A DNA stretch of 64,000 bases from JBCDHN01 sp965224535 (GTDB lineage Bacteria > Verrucomicrobiota > Verrucomicrobiia > Verrucomicrobiales > DEV007): NCBI GenBank assembly GCA_965224535.1, contig CBDCZR010000027.1, forward strand, positions 496,001 to 560,000. The letters are read 5' to 3'. Every line of letters begins with the position of its first letter. The first letter of the stretch is position 1. The notes beneath the pieces are model-generated. The model saw nothing but the letters and a program-made list of their open reading frames with translations. It was not told the origin of the DNA and did not search any database. Of the stretch, positions 18,875 to 27,142 are shown one piece after another. The translations under genes were made by a program, and so were the position numbers.

Positions 18875-21800
18875 ATGCCCAACCCGCAACCAGCGCCCCA
18901 CGAGAATTCGCGACCTGACGGCCGTCGTTCGGATTCGCCGCGCGAGTATTGGCGCAGCTACGACGAGCTTGAGGACACGCCGGAGTTTCGCCAGTGGGCC
19001 GAGCGCGAGTTTCCCGAGGGCGCCTCGGAGACCGATGAATCCACGCGGCGAGGATTTTTGAAGTTCATGGGCGCCTCGGCGTCGTTGGCGGGCGTGGGGC
19101 TTTCGAGCTGCCGCCGGGCCGATCAGTTGCTGGTGCCTTACAACGAGCACGTGGAGCACGTCATCCCGGGCAAGGCGCTGCTGTATTCCTCCGTCCGGCA
19201 AACTCCGGATGGTTGCGTGCCGCTGGTGGTGACGACGCATGAGGGCCGGCCGACGAAAGTCGATGGAAACCGGCTGCATCCGGAAAAATCCGGCGGGACC
19301 GATCATTTCACCCAGGCGTCGATTTTGGACCTCTACGACCCCGACCGTTCGCGGAATTTTCGCCACAACGGAGAAAAGACGAGCGGTGAAGAGTTTGAAG
19401 CCGAGTTTTTGGCCAAATTTCGCGTCTCGCAGGGCGAAAAATCGGCGATTTTGCTGGGCGCGAGCACTTCACCGACCCGGGCTCGCGTTTTGGAGGAAGT
19501 GACGGAGAAATTCCCGGGTTTGAAGGTTTACGAGTACGAGCCGCTGGTTTCCCAAGCCAAACAAGAGGCCGAAACCCAGCTTTGGGGCGATGGCGTGTCT
19601 GCCGTGCCGCGACTCGACCTGGCGGACAAAATTTTGGCGCTCGACTGCGATTTTCTCGGGCTCGATTGCCAAGGCGAGGACGCCGGGGCGCAGTGGGCCA
19701 AGCGACGCGATCCGGACGGCGAAATGTCGCGGCTTTACGCGGTGGAACCGGCGTTTTCGCTCACCGGCGGGGTAGCCGATCATCGCTTGCGGATTCCGGC
19801 GAACCAAATCGTGAAAATCGCGGCGTTGTTCGCGCAAAAACTCGGCGAAGCGGCGGGCGATGGAGCGCTGAAGGCGGCGGCGGAGCCGTTGACCTCGAAA
19901 TTCACCGCCGAGGTGTTCGATTTGGCGTGGATCGAGGAAGCAGCCAAGGATCTGGCGGCGTCGAAGGGTAAAGCGCTGGTGCTGGCCGGTTCCCGCCAAC
20001 CGGTAGCGGTGCAAATCCTGGCCGGCATGATGAACGTGGCCCTGGGCGCGGTCGGCGGCGGACGCACGCCGCTGCAATTGTTCGAAAACCAGCGCAGACC
20101 GGCGGACGGAATCGCGGATTTGGCCGCGGCGATCGAAAGTGGCGAGGTGGAGACGCTGATGACCCTGACGCCGTGCGATCCGGTTTACGACGCGCCGGCG
20201 GACCTGGGATTTGCCGATTTAGTGGCCAAACTGCAAACCAGCGTGCATTGCGGGCTGCACTACAACGCCACGGCCCGGATTTCAAGCTGGCACGTGCCCG
20301 GCGCGCATTACCTGGAAAGCTGGGGAGACGCCCGCAGCGCCACGGGCATCCTTTCCGTGGCTCAACCGATGATTTTGCCGCTGTTCGGCGGCTTGTCAGA
20401 CCTGGATTTTCTCCTGGCGCTGTTGCAGGAAACGCCCGAGCCCACCGAAGGGGAGGGGGAAGGCGAATCCGACGCTGCCGGTGCTGACGCGGCCGCTGCT
20501 CCCGCTGCTCCCGCTGCTCCCGCAGTTCCCGCCGCCGAACCGGCGAAACCCGCGGATCCTACCACGCTGGCCTACGAAGCGGTGAAGAAGACGTTCGAAA
20601 CGCTGGCCAAAGGCGATGTGGCCAAGGCGTGGAATTTGGCCCTGCGCGACGGATTTTTGGACGGAGTGCGCTACCAGCGCGTCACCTCGGCAGCCGCGCC
20701 ATCGGGCTCGATCGACGCCGGCGAAATCCCGGATCATCCCCACAAAGGCGCGATCGAGGTGGTTTTGACGCCAAGTTCCCACGTTTGGGACGGGCGCTAC
20801 ATCAACAACAGTTGGCTCCAGGAAGTTCCGGACCCTATCACCAAGCTGACCTGGGACAACGCCGCGGTGATGAGCAAAAAAACCGCCGACCGGCTGGGAG
20901 TGACGCACGACGGCCAAATGGTCTCCATCACCGTTGGAGAAGGCTCCCCGATTGAAGCCCCGGCGTTCCGAATTCCCGGTCAGGCGGATTTTTCGATTCA
21001 GCTCGCGTTGGGTTACGGCCAAACCAGTCCCGGAAGCGTGGGCGAAGACACCGGCTTCAACGCCTATCCTCTCTTTGCCTCGCAAACCGGCTACATCGTC
21101 AGCGGCGCCACGGTGAAAAAAACCGGGGGTAAGTACGAACTGGCGCCAACCGCGATTCACTGGAGCATGCAAGGCCGCGCCATCGTGCGGGAGGGGACCA
21201 AGGAGATGTACGAGGAGAAAAAAGAGGCGGCGGAGCAGGCTCACGAGGACCACTGGACATTTGCCGGCAAGCATGGCATGGATTCGCACATCCCGCCGGG
21301 CATTTCGCTCTACAAGGGGCCGGACTACTTCAAAAAGAACGACGAGAAGCCGGCCCACGGCAAAACACCGCCACTCCAACGCACCAACGGCGGTTTTCGG
21401 GTGGATGAGGAGCATCAGTGGGCGATGACCATCGACCTCAACACCTGCACCGGCTGCAATTCGTGCACCATCGCCTGCCAGGCGGAGAACAACATCCCGG
21501 TTGTTGGCAAACGCGAGGTTATTCGCGGCCGCGAGATGCATTGGATTCGCATGGACCGCTATTTTTCCAGCCCCGCGGAGAAAACGCCGACCGACGAGGG
21601 GATGAGTTCGCAAAAGACGATGACGCCCGACCGCCGCGGCCGTCCCGCCCACGATGACGACGCCGTGGAGATGCTGATCCAGCCCGTGGCCTGCGTGCAA
21701 TGCGAAAGCGCGCCCTGCGAGACGGTTTGCCCGGTCAACGCCACCGTCCACAGCGGCGATGGGCTCAACGCCATGACCTACAACCGCTGCATCGGCACCC

Positions 21801-22366
21801 GGTATTGCGCCAACAACTGCCCCTACAAAGCGCGCCGATTCAATTATTTCGACTACAACAAGCGCAGCTCCTTCCACGAAACGCGCAAGGCCGGCATTGC
21901 GGCCAACGACCTGGATTGGGGCCCGCTAGCGCCCGCGCGCGGCTTGGGAACCACCAGCCTGAAGCTGCAAAAAAATCCCAACGTCACCGTTCGCATGCGT
22001 GGCGTGATCGAGAAGTGCACCTACTGCGTGCAGCGCATTCAGGCGGCCAAGATCGAGCAACGGGCTGCAGCGCGCGACGACGCCCAAAAAACCCAGGTTC
22101 CGACCAATTCCGTGCGAACGGCGTGTCAGGACGCTTGCCCGACGGAGGCGATCCAATTCGGCAATCTGTTGGCCAAGGGCGACGACATTCGCAAAACCAA
22201 GGGATCGCCGGAAAACGACTTCAAGGACGCTCATCCGCGTTCCTACGACCTGTTGAAGTATCTCGAAACCCGCGCGCGCACCAGTTACCTGGCCAAAGTG
22301 CGCAACCCGAACCCGAACATGCCCGGCGCAGAGCACATCGGCCACGCCACCGCCCACATGCACTAA
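18875..22366 (+). CDS. actB: Alternative complex III iron-sulfur/molybdopterin-like subunit, ActB
   Basis: A 1163-residue protein that fuses a molybdopterin-oxidoreductase-like half with a C-terminal four-cluster ferredoxin half, as in ActB. A twin-arginine-like motif (STRRGFLKFMGAS) lies near residue 52, placing it on the periplasmic side. The iron-sulfur Cys groups are CTGCNSCTIAC, CVQCESAPCETVC, CIGTRYCANNC and CTYCVQRI (about residues 860-1050). In ActB the molybdopterin half is known to lack a cofactor. An Ala/Pro/Glu-rich linker (about residues 525-570) is an unusual low-complexity insertion. It transfers electrons from the quinone site on ActC to the ActA/ActE hemes. It is followed by a 447-base repeat-filled gap before actC. 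Confidence 0.93.
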   Translation: MPNPQPAPHENSRPDGRRSDSPREYWRSYDELEDTPEFRQWAEREFPEGASETDESTRRGFLKFMGASASLAGVGLSSCRRADQLLVPYNEHVEHVIPGKALLYSSVRQTPDGCVPLVVTTHEGRPTKVDGNRLHPEKSGGTDHFTQASILDLYDPDRSRNFRHNGEKTSGEEFEAEFLAKFRVSQGEKSAILLGASTSPTRARVLEEVTEKFPGLKVYEYEPLVSQAKQEAETQLWGDGVSAVPRLDLADKILALDCDFLGLDCQGEDAGAQWAKRRDPDGEMSRLYAVEPAFSLTGGVADHRLRIPANQIVKIAALFAQKLGEAAGDGALKAAAEPLTSKFTAEVFDLAWIEEAAKDLAASKGKALVLAGSRQPVAVQILAGMMNVALGAVGGGRTPLQLFENQRRPADGIADLAAAIESGEVETLMTLTPCDPVYDAPADLGFADLVAKLQTSVHCGLHYNATARISSWHVPGAHYLESWGDARSATGILSVAQPMILPLFGGLSDLDFLLALLQETPEPTEGEGEGESDAAGADAAAAPAAPAAPAVPAAEPAKPADPTTLAYEAVKKTFETLAKGDVAKAWNLALRDGFLDGVRYQRVTSAAAPSGSIDAGEIPDHPHKGAIEVVLTPSSHVWDGRYINNSWLQEVPDPITKLTWDNAAVMSKKTADRLGVTHDGQMVSITVGEGSPIEAPAFRIPGQADFSIQLALGYGQTSPGSVGEDTGFNAYPLFASQTGYIVSGATVKKTGGKYELAPTAIHWSMQGRAIVREGTKEMYEEKKEAAEQAHEDHWTFAGKHGMDSHIPPGISLYKGPDYFKKNDEKPAHGKTPPLQRTNGGFRVDEEHQWAMTIDLNTCTGCNSCTIACQAENNIPVVGKREVIRGREMHWIRMDRYFSSPAEKTPTDEGMSSQKTMTPDRRGRPAHDDDAVEMLIQPVACVQCESAPCETVCPVNATVHSGDGLNAMTYNRCIGTRYCANNCPYKARRFNYFDYNKRSSFHETRKAGIAANDLDWGPLAPARGLGTTSLKLQKNPNVTVRMRGVIEKCTYCVQRIQAAKIEQRAAARDDAQKTQVPTNSVRTACQDACPTEAIQFGNLLAKGDDIRKTKGSPENDFKDAHPRSYDLLKYLETRARTSYLAKVRNPNPNMPGAEHIGHATAHMH

Positions 22367-22395
22367 GATGAGCCCGGATTTTGCCAGCGACCTGC

Positions 22396-22436
22396 AATTT
22401 GTAGCGCAAGCATCCGAATTTGCGGCGCAAGCGTCC
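22396..22436 (+). repeat. Two 20-bp direct repeats
   Basis: AATTTGTAGCGCAAGCATCC at 22396-22415 is repeated with three changes at 22417-22436 (period 21). It is part of the repeat-filled 447-base gap between actB and actC, in which I see no convincing gene. Confidence 0.6.
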
Positions 22437-22520
22437 GCCTGCGTTGCGGAGCCTTTGCCCGCGCGGCCAGAGCTAGAGCCCGAGCCCATGGCATCGGAAT
22501 TCGTCCCATCGGGACGGCGT

Positions 22521-22681
22521 ATGTTAGCCGTGGGTTTCAACCCACGGAACGGCGCCAAACGAATCGATCCGTCGCGTAGCGACCGGTTAAGCGGTTTGAT
22601 GTCCGTGCATTCTAAGCGGTCGCTACGCGACGCATCGTTCCTTCCGCTAGCCGACCGTGGGTTGAAACCCACGGCTATCAT
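22521..22681. mobile_element. MITE-like palindromic element between actB and actC
   Basis: Arms of about 65 bases at 22521-22585 and 22617-22681 are inverted copies of each other. Each arm holds an outer palindrome (AGCCGTGGGTTTCAACCCAC type) and an inner CGTCGCGTAGCGACCG motif, around a loop of about 30 bases. A further copy of GCGGTCGCTACGCGACG follows at 22684. Nearby smaller palindromes (CGTCCCATCGGGACG at 22501, GGCGACTGAAAGTC near 22738) suggest a nest of REP-like sequences. No transposase is encoded, so if mobile it would depend on one elsewhere. An open frame across this gap (22368-22814) encodes only repeat translations. Confidence 0.65.
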
Positions 22682-22813
22682 GAGCGGTCGCTACGCGACG
22701 CTTCACGGCCTTCACGGCCCGACGAATTTTTCGCGGCGGCGACTGAAAGTCACCGCTACCGCTACGGCTTCCGCAGCCGCGCCCCAATTTCTGCCCATCT
22801 GCTCACCGTTCTA

Positions 22814-24202
22814 ATGGCCAACGGATCCACCATCTCCACCCCGGAACAGGACATGCGCGGTGTCGCGCGCGAGCCTCTCGTGCTCAACAAGCGCGATTAC
22901 AAGTGGATCACCAACCGGATCTGCGGGATCATCGAAGGCCGCCAGAAGCCGATCTGGTGGGCCATCATCATCCCGACCGGTACCCTCGTCGGCGTGCTGC
23001 TTTTCACCCTGGTTTACCTCGTCGCAACCGGCGTTGGCATCTGGGGCAACAACCAACCCGTCGCCTGGGGTTGGGCCATCACCAATTTCGTGTTCTGGAT
23101 CGGTATCGGCCACGCCGGGACGCTGATTTCGGCGATTTTGTTCCTGACACGGCAAAAATGGCGAACCAGCGTCAACCGCGCCGCCGAGGCCATGACGCTT
23201 TTCGCGGTTATTTGCGCCGGGATCTACCCGGGCTTCCACGTGGGCCGGTTTTGGATGGTTTGGTTCCTCGCGCCGGTGCCGAATTCCAACGCAATCTGGC
23301 AAAATTTCAAATCGCCGCTGCTTTGGGACGTTTTCGCCGTGGGGACGTATTTTACCGTGTCCGTCATCTTCTGGTACCTGGGTTTGGTGCCGGATTTGGC
23401 CACGATTCGCGACCGCTGCAAAAACGGGGTAAAAAAGGCGCTCTACGGCATTTTTGCGCTGGGTTGGCGCGGCGGAAACCGGCAATGGCGGCACTACGAG
23501 ATGGGTTACCTGCTGCTGGCCGCGCTTTCCACGCCGCTGGTGCTTTCCGTGCACTCGGTGGTGTCGTTCGACTTTGCCACGTCCGTCGTTCCCGGCTGGC
23601 ACACCACCATTTTCCCGCCGTATTTCGTCGCCGGCGCGATTTTTGGCGGCTTCGCCATGGTCCTGACGCTGATGATCCCCTGCCGGGCGATTTACGGCTT
23701 GCACGATCTGCTCACGCCCAAGCACATCGACAACATGGCCAAAATCATCCTGCTCACCGGCTCCATTGTCGGTTACGCCTACCTCATGGAGCTTTGGACC
23801 GCGTTTTACGGCGGCAACAAGTTCGAGGAAGCCGCGTTCCACCTGCGCGCCATGAGCGGCCCTTACGTTTGGGCCTATTACACCATGATGTTCTGCAACG
23901 TCATCGCCCCGCAGCTTTTCTGGATTCCGTGGTGCCGCAAAAACCTGCTCGTCGTCATGGCCGTGTGCATGTGCGTGAACGCCGGCATGTGGTACGAGCG
24001 ATTCGTCATCATCGTCACCACCCTGGCCCGCGATTTCCTCCCGGCGCAATGGGGCCACTACGAGCCAACCTGGGTGGAGATCGCCATGTTCGCCGGCACC
24101 CACGGCTTGTTCCTCTTCCTCTTTTTCATGTTCGTCCGTTACTTGCCGATGATCGCCATGAGCGAGGTCAAAGGCGTCCTCCCGCAATCCCAGGTTCACT
24201 GA
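22814..24202 (+). CDS. actC: Alternative complex III membrane quinol subunit ActC (NrfD family)
   Basis: A 462-residue polytopic membrane protein of the NrfD/PsrC family with about ten predicted helices (for example IWWAIIIPTGTLVGVLLFTL and FVFWIGIGHAGTLISAILF). The acidic and His residues of the family's quinone pocket are plausible in GIGHAGT and YPGFHVGRFW. It begins with a cytoplasmic REPLVLNKRDYKWI segment typical of ActC. Its partner is the ferredoxin half of ActB. The start ATG at 22814 follows the palindromic repeat gap, so its expression may depend on read-through of structured RNA. The long antisense frame over this gene is a codon-bias artefact. Confidence 0.93.
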   Translation: MANGSTISTPEQDMRGVAREPLVLNKRDYKWITNRICGIIEGRQKPIWWAIIIPTGTLVGVLLFTLVYLVATGVGIWGNNQPVAWGWAITNFVFWIGIGHAGTLISAILFLTRQKWRTSVNRAAEAMTLFAVICAGIYPGFHVGRFWMVWFLAPVPNSNAIWQNFKSPLLWDVFAVGTYFTVSVIFWYLGLVPDLATIRDRCKNGVKKALYGIFALGWRGGNRQWRHYEMGYLLLAALSTPLVLSVHSVVSFDFATSVVPGWHTTIFPPYFVAGAIFGGFAMVLTLMIPCRAIYGLHDLLTPKHIDNMAKIILLTGSIVGYAYLMELWTAFYGGNKFEEAAFHLRAMSGPYVWAYYTMMFCNVIAPQLFWIPWCRKNLLVVMAVCMCVNAGMWYERFVIIVTTLARDFLPAQWGHYEPTWVEIAMFAGTHGLFLFLFFMFVRYLPMIAMSEVKGVLPQSQVH

Positions 24203-24206
24203 AAAT

Positions 24207-24310
24207 GGAAATTGGAAACAGGAAATTAGAAACTGGAAATTGGAAATTCGAAATTCGAAGCCGATTTGCTGTGATCGATTTTCCAATTTCCAATATCCAA
24301 TTTCCAATCC
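24207..24310. repeat. Heptamer repeats forming an inverted pair
   Basis: About seven GGAAATT-type 7-mers (24207-24260) are followed by four CCAATTT-type 7-mers (24280-24310). The two blocks are complementary and could fold into a long imperfect hairpin just before the actD start. Confidence 0.75.
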
Positions 24311-24317
24311 CCCACCC

Positions 24318-24878
24318 ATGACCGATCCCGAGAAAATCACCCGAGTTTGGGGCTACGTGGCCGAGTTTGGCAGCGCCAAGGCTGTCTACGAGGCGGCGAA
24401 GAAATGTCGCGACGAGGGGTTCAAGCGCTGGGACGTCCACTCGCCCTTTCCCATCCACGGGATGGACGCCGCGATGGGGCTGGGACCCTCGTATTTGTCG
24501 AAATTCGTCTTTTGCGGCGGCCTGGCCGGCGCATTGACCGCGTTGGCGCTGCAATTCGGCACCCAGGTTGGGTTGTATCCCACCATCGTGCAAAACAAGC
24601 CCGCCAACCTGTTCACGATTCCCGCGTTTTTCCCCATCACCTTTGAGCTGACCATCCTTTTCTCCGCGTTCACGATTTTGTTCGGGTTGCTGGTAATTTT
24701 GAAACTGCCCCGGCTCCATCACCCGCTGTTCGCCAGCAAGACCTTCAACCGCTTTTCCGACGACGGTTTCGTCATCACCATCGAGGCCCGCGATCCCAAA
24801 TTTTCGCGGGAGAAAACCAAGGACTTCCTGCTCCAAGCCGGAGCCCAGGAGGTGGAACTGGTGGAAGAAGAGCTGTGA
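24318..24878 (+). CDS. actD: Alternative complex III subunit ActD (DUF3341)
   Basis: A 186-residue protein with the DUF3341 pattern: a soluble N-terminal part containing FKRWDVHSPFPIHGMD, two membrane helices (FVFCGGLAGALTALALQF, ELTILFSAFTILFGLLVILK), and a C-terminal ferredoxin-like segment (DDGFVITIEARDPKF). ATG 24318 is used because upstream in-frame codons fall inside the heptamer repeat. ActD is a small membrane-anchored subunit of the complex with no cofactor. It lies between actC and actE as in other ACIII operons. Confidence 0.92.
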   Translation: MTDPEKITRVWGYVAEFGSAKAVYEAAKKCRDEGFKRWDVHSPFPIHGMDAAMGLGPSYLSKFVFCGGLAGALTALALQFGTQVGLYPTIVQNKPANLFTIPAFFPITFELTILFSAFTILFGLLVILKLPRLHHPLFASKTFNRFSDDGFVITIEARDPKFSREKTKDFLLQAGAQEVELVEEEL

Positions 24879-24895
24879 GCCAAAATTGACCCAAA

Positions 24896-25600
24896 ATGCG
24901 CTGGTTTTTCCTCATCCTCATCTTGTTCGCGATCCTCTGGGTCGGCCTGTGGGGCTGGCAGGGGCAGGCCTCGACCAACAACCCGGTCCAGGTCTTTCCG
25001 GACATGGACGACCAGTACAAGCTGCGCCCGCAGAAACAGAGCGACTTTTTCGCCGATGGCATGGCCGCGCGCAAACCGGTGACCGGCACCATCCCGATGG
25101 GCTACCAACTTCCGGAAAAAGCCATCTCCCAAGGCGGGAAAGCCGATCTGCGCCTCGCGTTGGCCGACGACTATTTCAGCACGGGACGATTTGGCGAATT
25201 TTTCGGCCAGGGTCTGCCGACCGACGAGTTGACGGTGGACGAAGCGTTCCTGCAACGCGGCCAGGAGCGCTACGAGATTTACTGCAGCATCTGCCACGGC
25301 GCCACCGGCGATGGGAATGGCGTGGTCGGCAAATTTTGGATGGGCGGCATGCTTCCGCCGACCGCTAACCTCATCGATGGCCGGGTCGCGCAATTGCCGG
25401 AAGGTCAGGTTTTTCACACCATCACCCACGGGAAAGGGTTGATGGGCGCCTACGGCGGCAACATTGCCCCGGATGACCGCTGGGCCATCGTGGCCTACGT
25501 CCGCGCCCTGCAAATCAGCCAAAAAGCCGATGCCAATCATCCCGGAGTCAAGGCCGCCCTTGACGCCGCCGCCCAAGACACCGCAGCACCCAACCCATGA
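24896..25600 (+). CDS. actE: Alternative complex III monoheme cytochrome c, ActE
   Basis: A 234-residue membrane-anchored cytochrome c. The N-terminal helix (MRWFFLILILFAILWVGLWG) anchors it, and the single heme site is CSICHG near residue 131. The likely distal Met lies in HGKGLMGAYGGN. It contributes the mobile-type heme of ACIII and would hand electrons to the oxidase. The final bases ATGA overlap the start of the next gene, indicating translational coupling with actF. Confidence 0.92.
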   Translation: MRWFFLILILFAILWVGLWGWQGQASTNNPVQVFPDMDDQYKLRPQKQSDFFADGMAARKPVTGTIPMGYQLPEKAISQGGKADLRLALADDYFSTGRFGEFFGQGLPTDELTVDEAFLQRGQERYEIYCSICHGATGDGNGVVGKFWMGGMLPPTANLIDGRVAQLPEGQVFHTITHGKGLMGAYGGNIAPDDRWAIVAYVRALQISQKADANHPGVKAALDAAAQDTAAPNP

Positions 25601-27123
25601 GCGCCCACAAATCCGTGAAAGACCTGCCGCAAGGCGGGGAGATGATCGCAGGCGGCAAAATTGCCGGGTTGAAGCTGCTTTTCGGCCTGATGGCGGTGGT
25701 GGGCCTGGGAATCGTGCTGTTCACCATGTTTTTCCGGGATGGCGATGCGCGCGACGACATTGGCGACATCGCCTCGTATTCCTACCTCTTCGCCGTCACT
25801 TTTGGGCTCACGCTCGGGATGGGCGGGCTTTTCTGGACCATCCTCCACCACGCCACCAATTCCGGCTGGGGCATCGCCGTGCGCCGGCAGATGGAGAACA
25901 TCATGGGCCTGTTGCCTTGGGTTTTTGTGCTCACCATCCCGTTTTGGTGCCCGCAAGTGCGCCAGGATTTGTGGGAATGGGAGGCCGACGCCCTCGCGCT
26001 CAAAGCCGAAGCCGGCGATCACGTGGAAGAGCATCTCACCGCCGCCAAGGCCGAACTCGACGAACGGCGTCAGGAAATCCAGGAGCAAATCGACCGACGC
26101 AAAGCCTTGCTGGAAAAAGCCGAAACCGGCGGAGGAATGTCTGCCGGCGACGTCGCCGCGCTGGAAGAGCAACGCTTTGACCTCGAAGCCAAGCTGGCAG
26201 TGGTTGAAGCGGACAAACCCGACGCCAAATCCGTCCTCAAACACCTCATGAAGGAGGAAAATCCGCTTTTGGCGAACAAGTGGTTCTTTTTCTTCAAGGA
26301 CGCCAAATTGCGGCTGGCGCTCTACACCGCGGTTTTCATCCTCATGGTGCTGGCGCTGCGCAGTTGGTCGATCAAAAACGACCAACTGGCGGGGGATGAG
26401 CTGTTCAAGCGCTGCCGCTACTGGAGCTGCTTTTTCATCATCCCGTTTGCGGTCGGCTACACCTTTTTGGCCATCGATTTTTTGATGACGCTCGACTACA
26501 AGTGGTTCTCCACCATGTGGGGCGTCTACCTCTTTGCCGGCGCCGCGCTCAACGGCATGGGGTTGCTAGTCATCGTGGTCACGTGGCTGCGCAGCAAGGG
26601 CTACCTCAAGGACGTGGTGACCATGGAGCACTACCACCTGATGGGCAAGCTCATGCTCGCCTTCTGCGTCTTTTGGGCCTACATCTCCTTCAGCCAATAT
26701 TTCCTGATTTGGTACGCCAATATTCCAGAGGAAACGGTGTTTTTCCTCCTGCGCAACAGCGGTCACTGGCGGGAAATCAGCTTGTGCCTGGTCGTCGGCC
26801 ATTTCTTCATCCCCTTCGTCATTTTGCTGTGGCGCGATATCAAGAAAGTGCCCCAACTGCTCTGCACCGTGGCCGTTTGGAACCTGCTGATGCACGTTGT
26901 CGATGTTTACTGGATGATCGTTCCCGAGCGCGGCCCCAGTTTGAGCGTGATGGCCGGGCACAGCCCCAAACTCATGGTTTCCGGCGCGCTTTGGCTGGAC
27001 GTTGCGGCTCTAGTCGGCGTCATCGGCTTTTTGGGGTTCGCTTTCCTGCGCCTGGCCGCAAAATCCAGTTTGTACCCTTGCGGAGACCCGCGTCTGGAGG
27101 AATCCATCAACGTCGTGAACTAA
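25597..27123 (+). CDS. actF: Alternative complex III membrane subunit ActF with coiled-coil insertion
   Basis: A 508-residue polytopic protein related to the second quinone-type membrane subunit of ACIII. The helices carry ActF-like sequences (FGLTLGMGGLFWTILHHATN, FFIIPFAVGYTFLAIDFLM, LMLAFCVFWAYISFSQYFLI). Between the third and fourth helices, residues of about 128-225 form a hydrophilic, highly charged coiled-coil segment (KAELDERRQEIQEQIDRRK) that I do not associate with ordinary ActF. The start overlaps the actE stop by four bases. The insertion probably projects to one side of the membrane. Its function is unknown. Confidence 0.9.
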   Translation: MSAHKSVKDLPQGGEMIAGGKIAGLKLLFGLMAVVGLGIVLFTMFFRDGDARDDIGDIASYSYLFAVTFGLTLGMGGLFWTILHHATNSGWGIAVRRQMENIMGLLPWVFVLTIPFWCPQVRQDLWEWEADALALKAEAGDHVEEHLTAAKAELDERRQEIQEQIDRRKALLEKAETGGGMSAGDVAALEEQRFDLEAKLAVVEADKPDAKSVLKHLMKEENPLLANKWFFFFKDAKLRLALYTAVFILMVLALRSWSIKNDQLAGDELFKRCRYWSCFFIIPFAVGYTFLAIDFLMTLDYKWFSTMWGVYLFAGAALNGMGLLVIVVTWLRSKGYLKDVVTMEHYHLMGKLMLAFCVFWAYISFSQYFLIWYANIPEETVFFLLRNSGHWREISLCLVVGHFFIPFVILLWRDIKKVPQLLCTVAVWNLLMHVVDVYWMIVPERGPSLSVMAGHSPKLMVSGALWLDVAALVGVIGFLGFAFLRLAAKSSLYPCGDPRLEESINVVN

Positions 27124-27142
27124 CCAAACCGAAACTTTTGCC

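Noticed and set aside
20396..21877. 493-codon minus-strand frame inside actB
   Set aside because: It is antisense to a well-supported gene, is composed as a high-GC shadow and has no recognisable domain. The similar frames opposite actC and the CcoN-like gene are rejected for the same reason.
22368..22814. A 148-codon frame filling the actB-actC gap
   Set aside because: Its translation is made of repeat-derived segments (palindromic MITE arms and REP-like motifs), with no family features. It is treated as non-coding.
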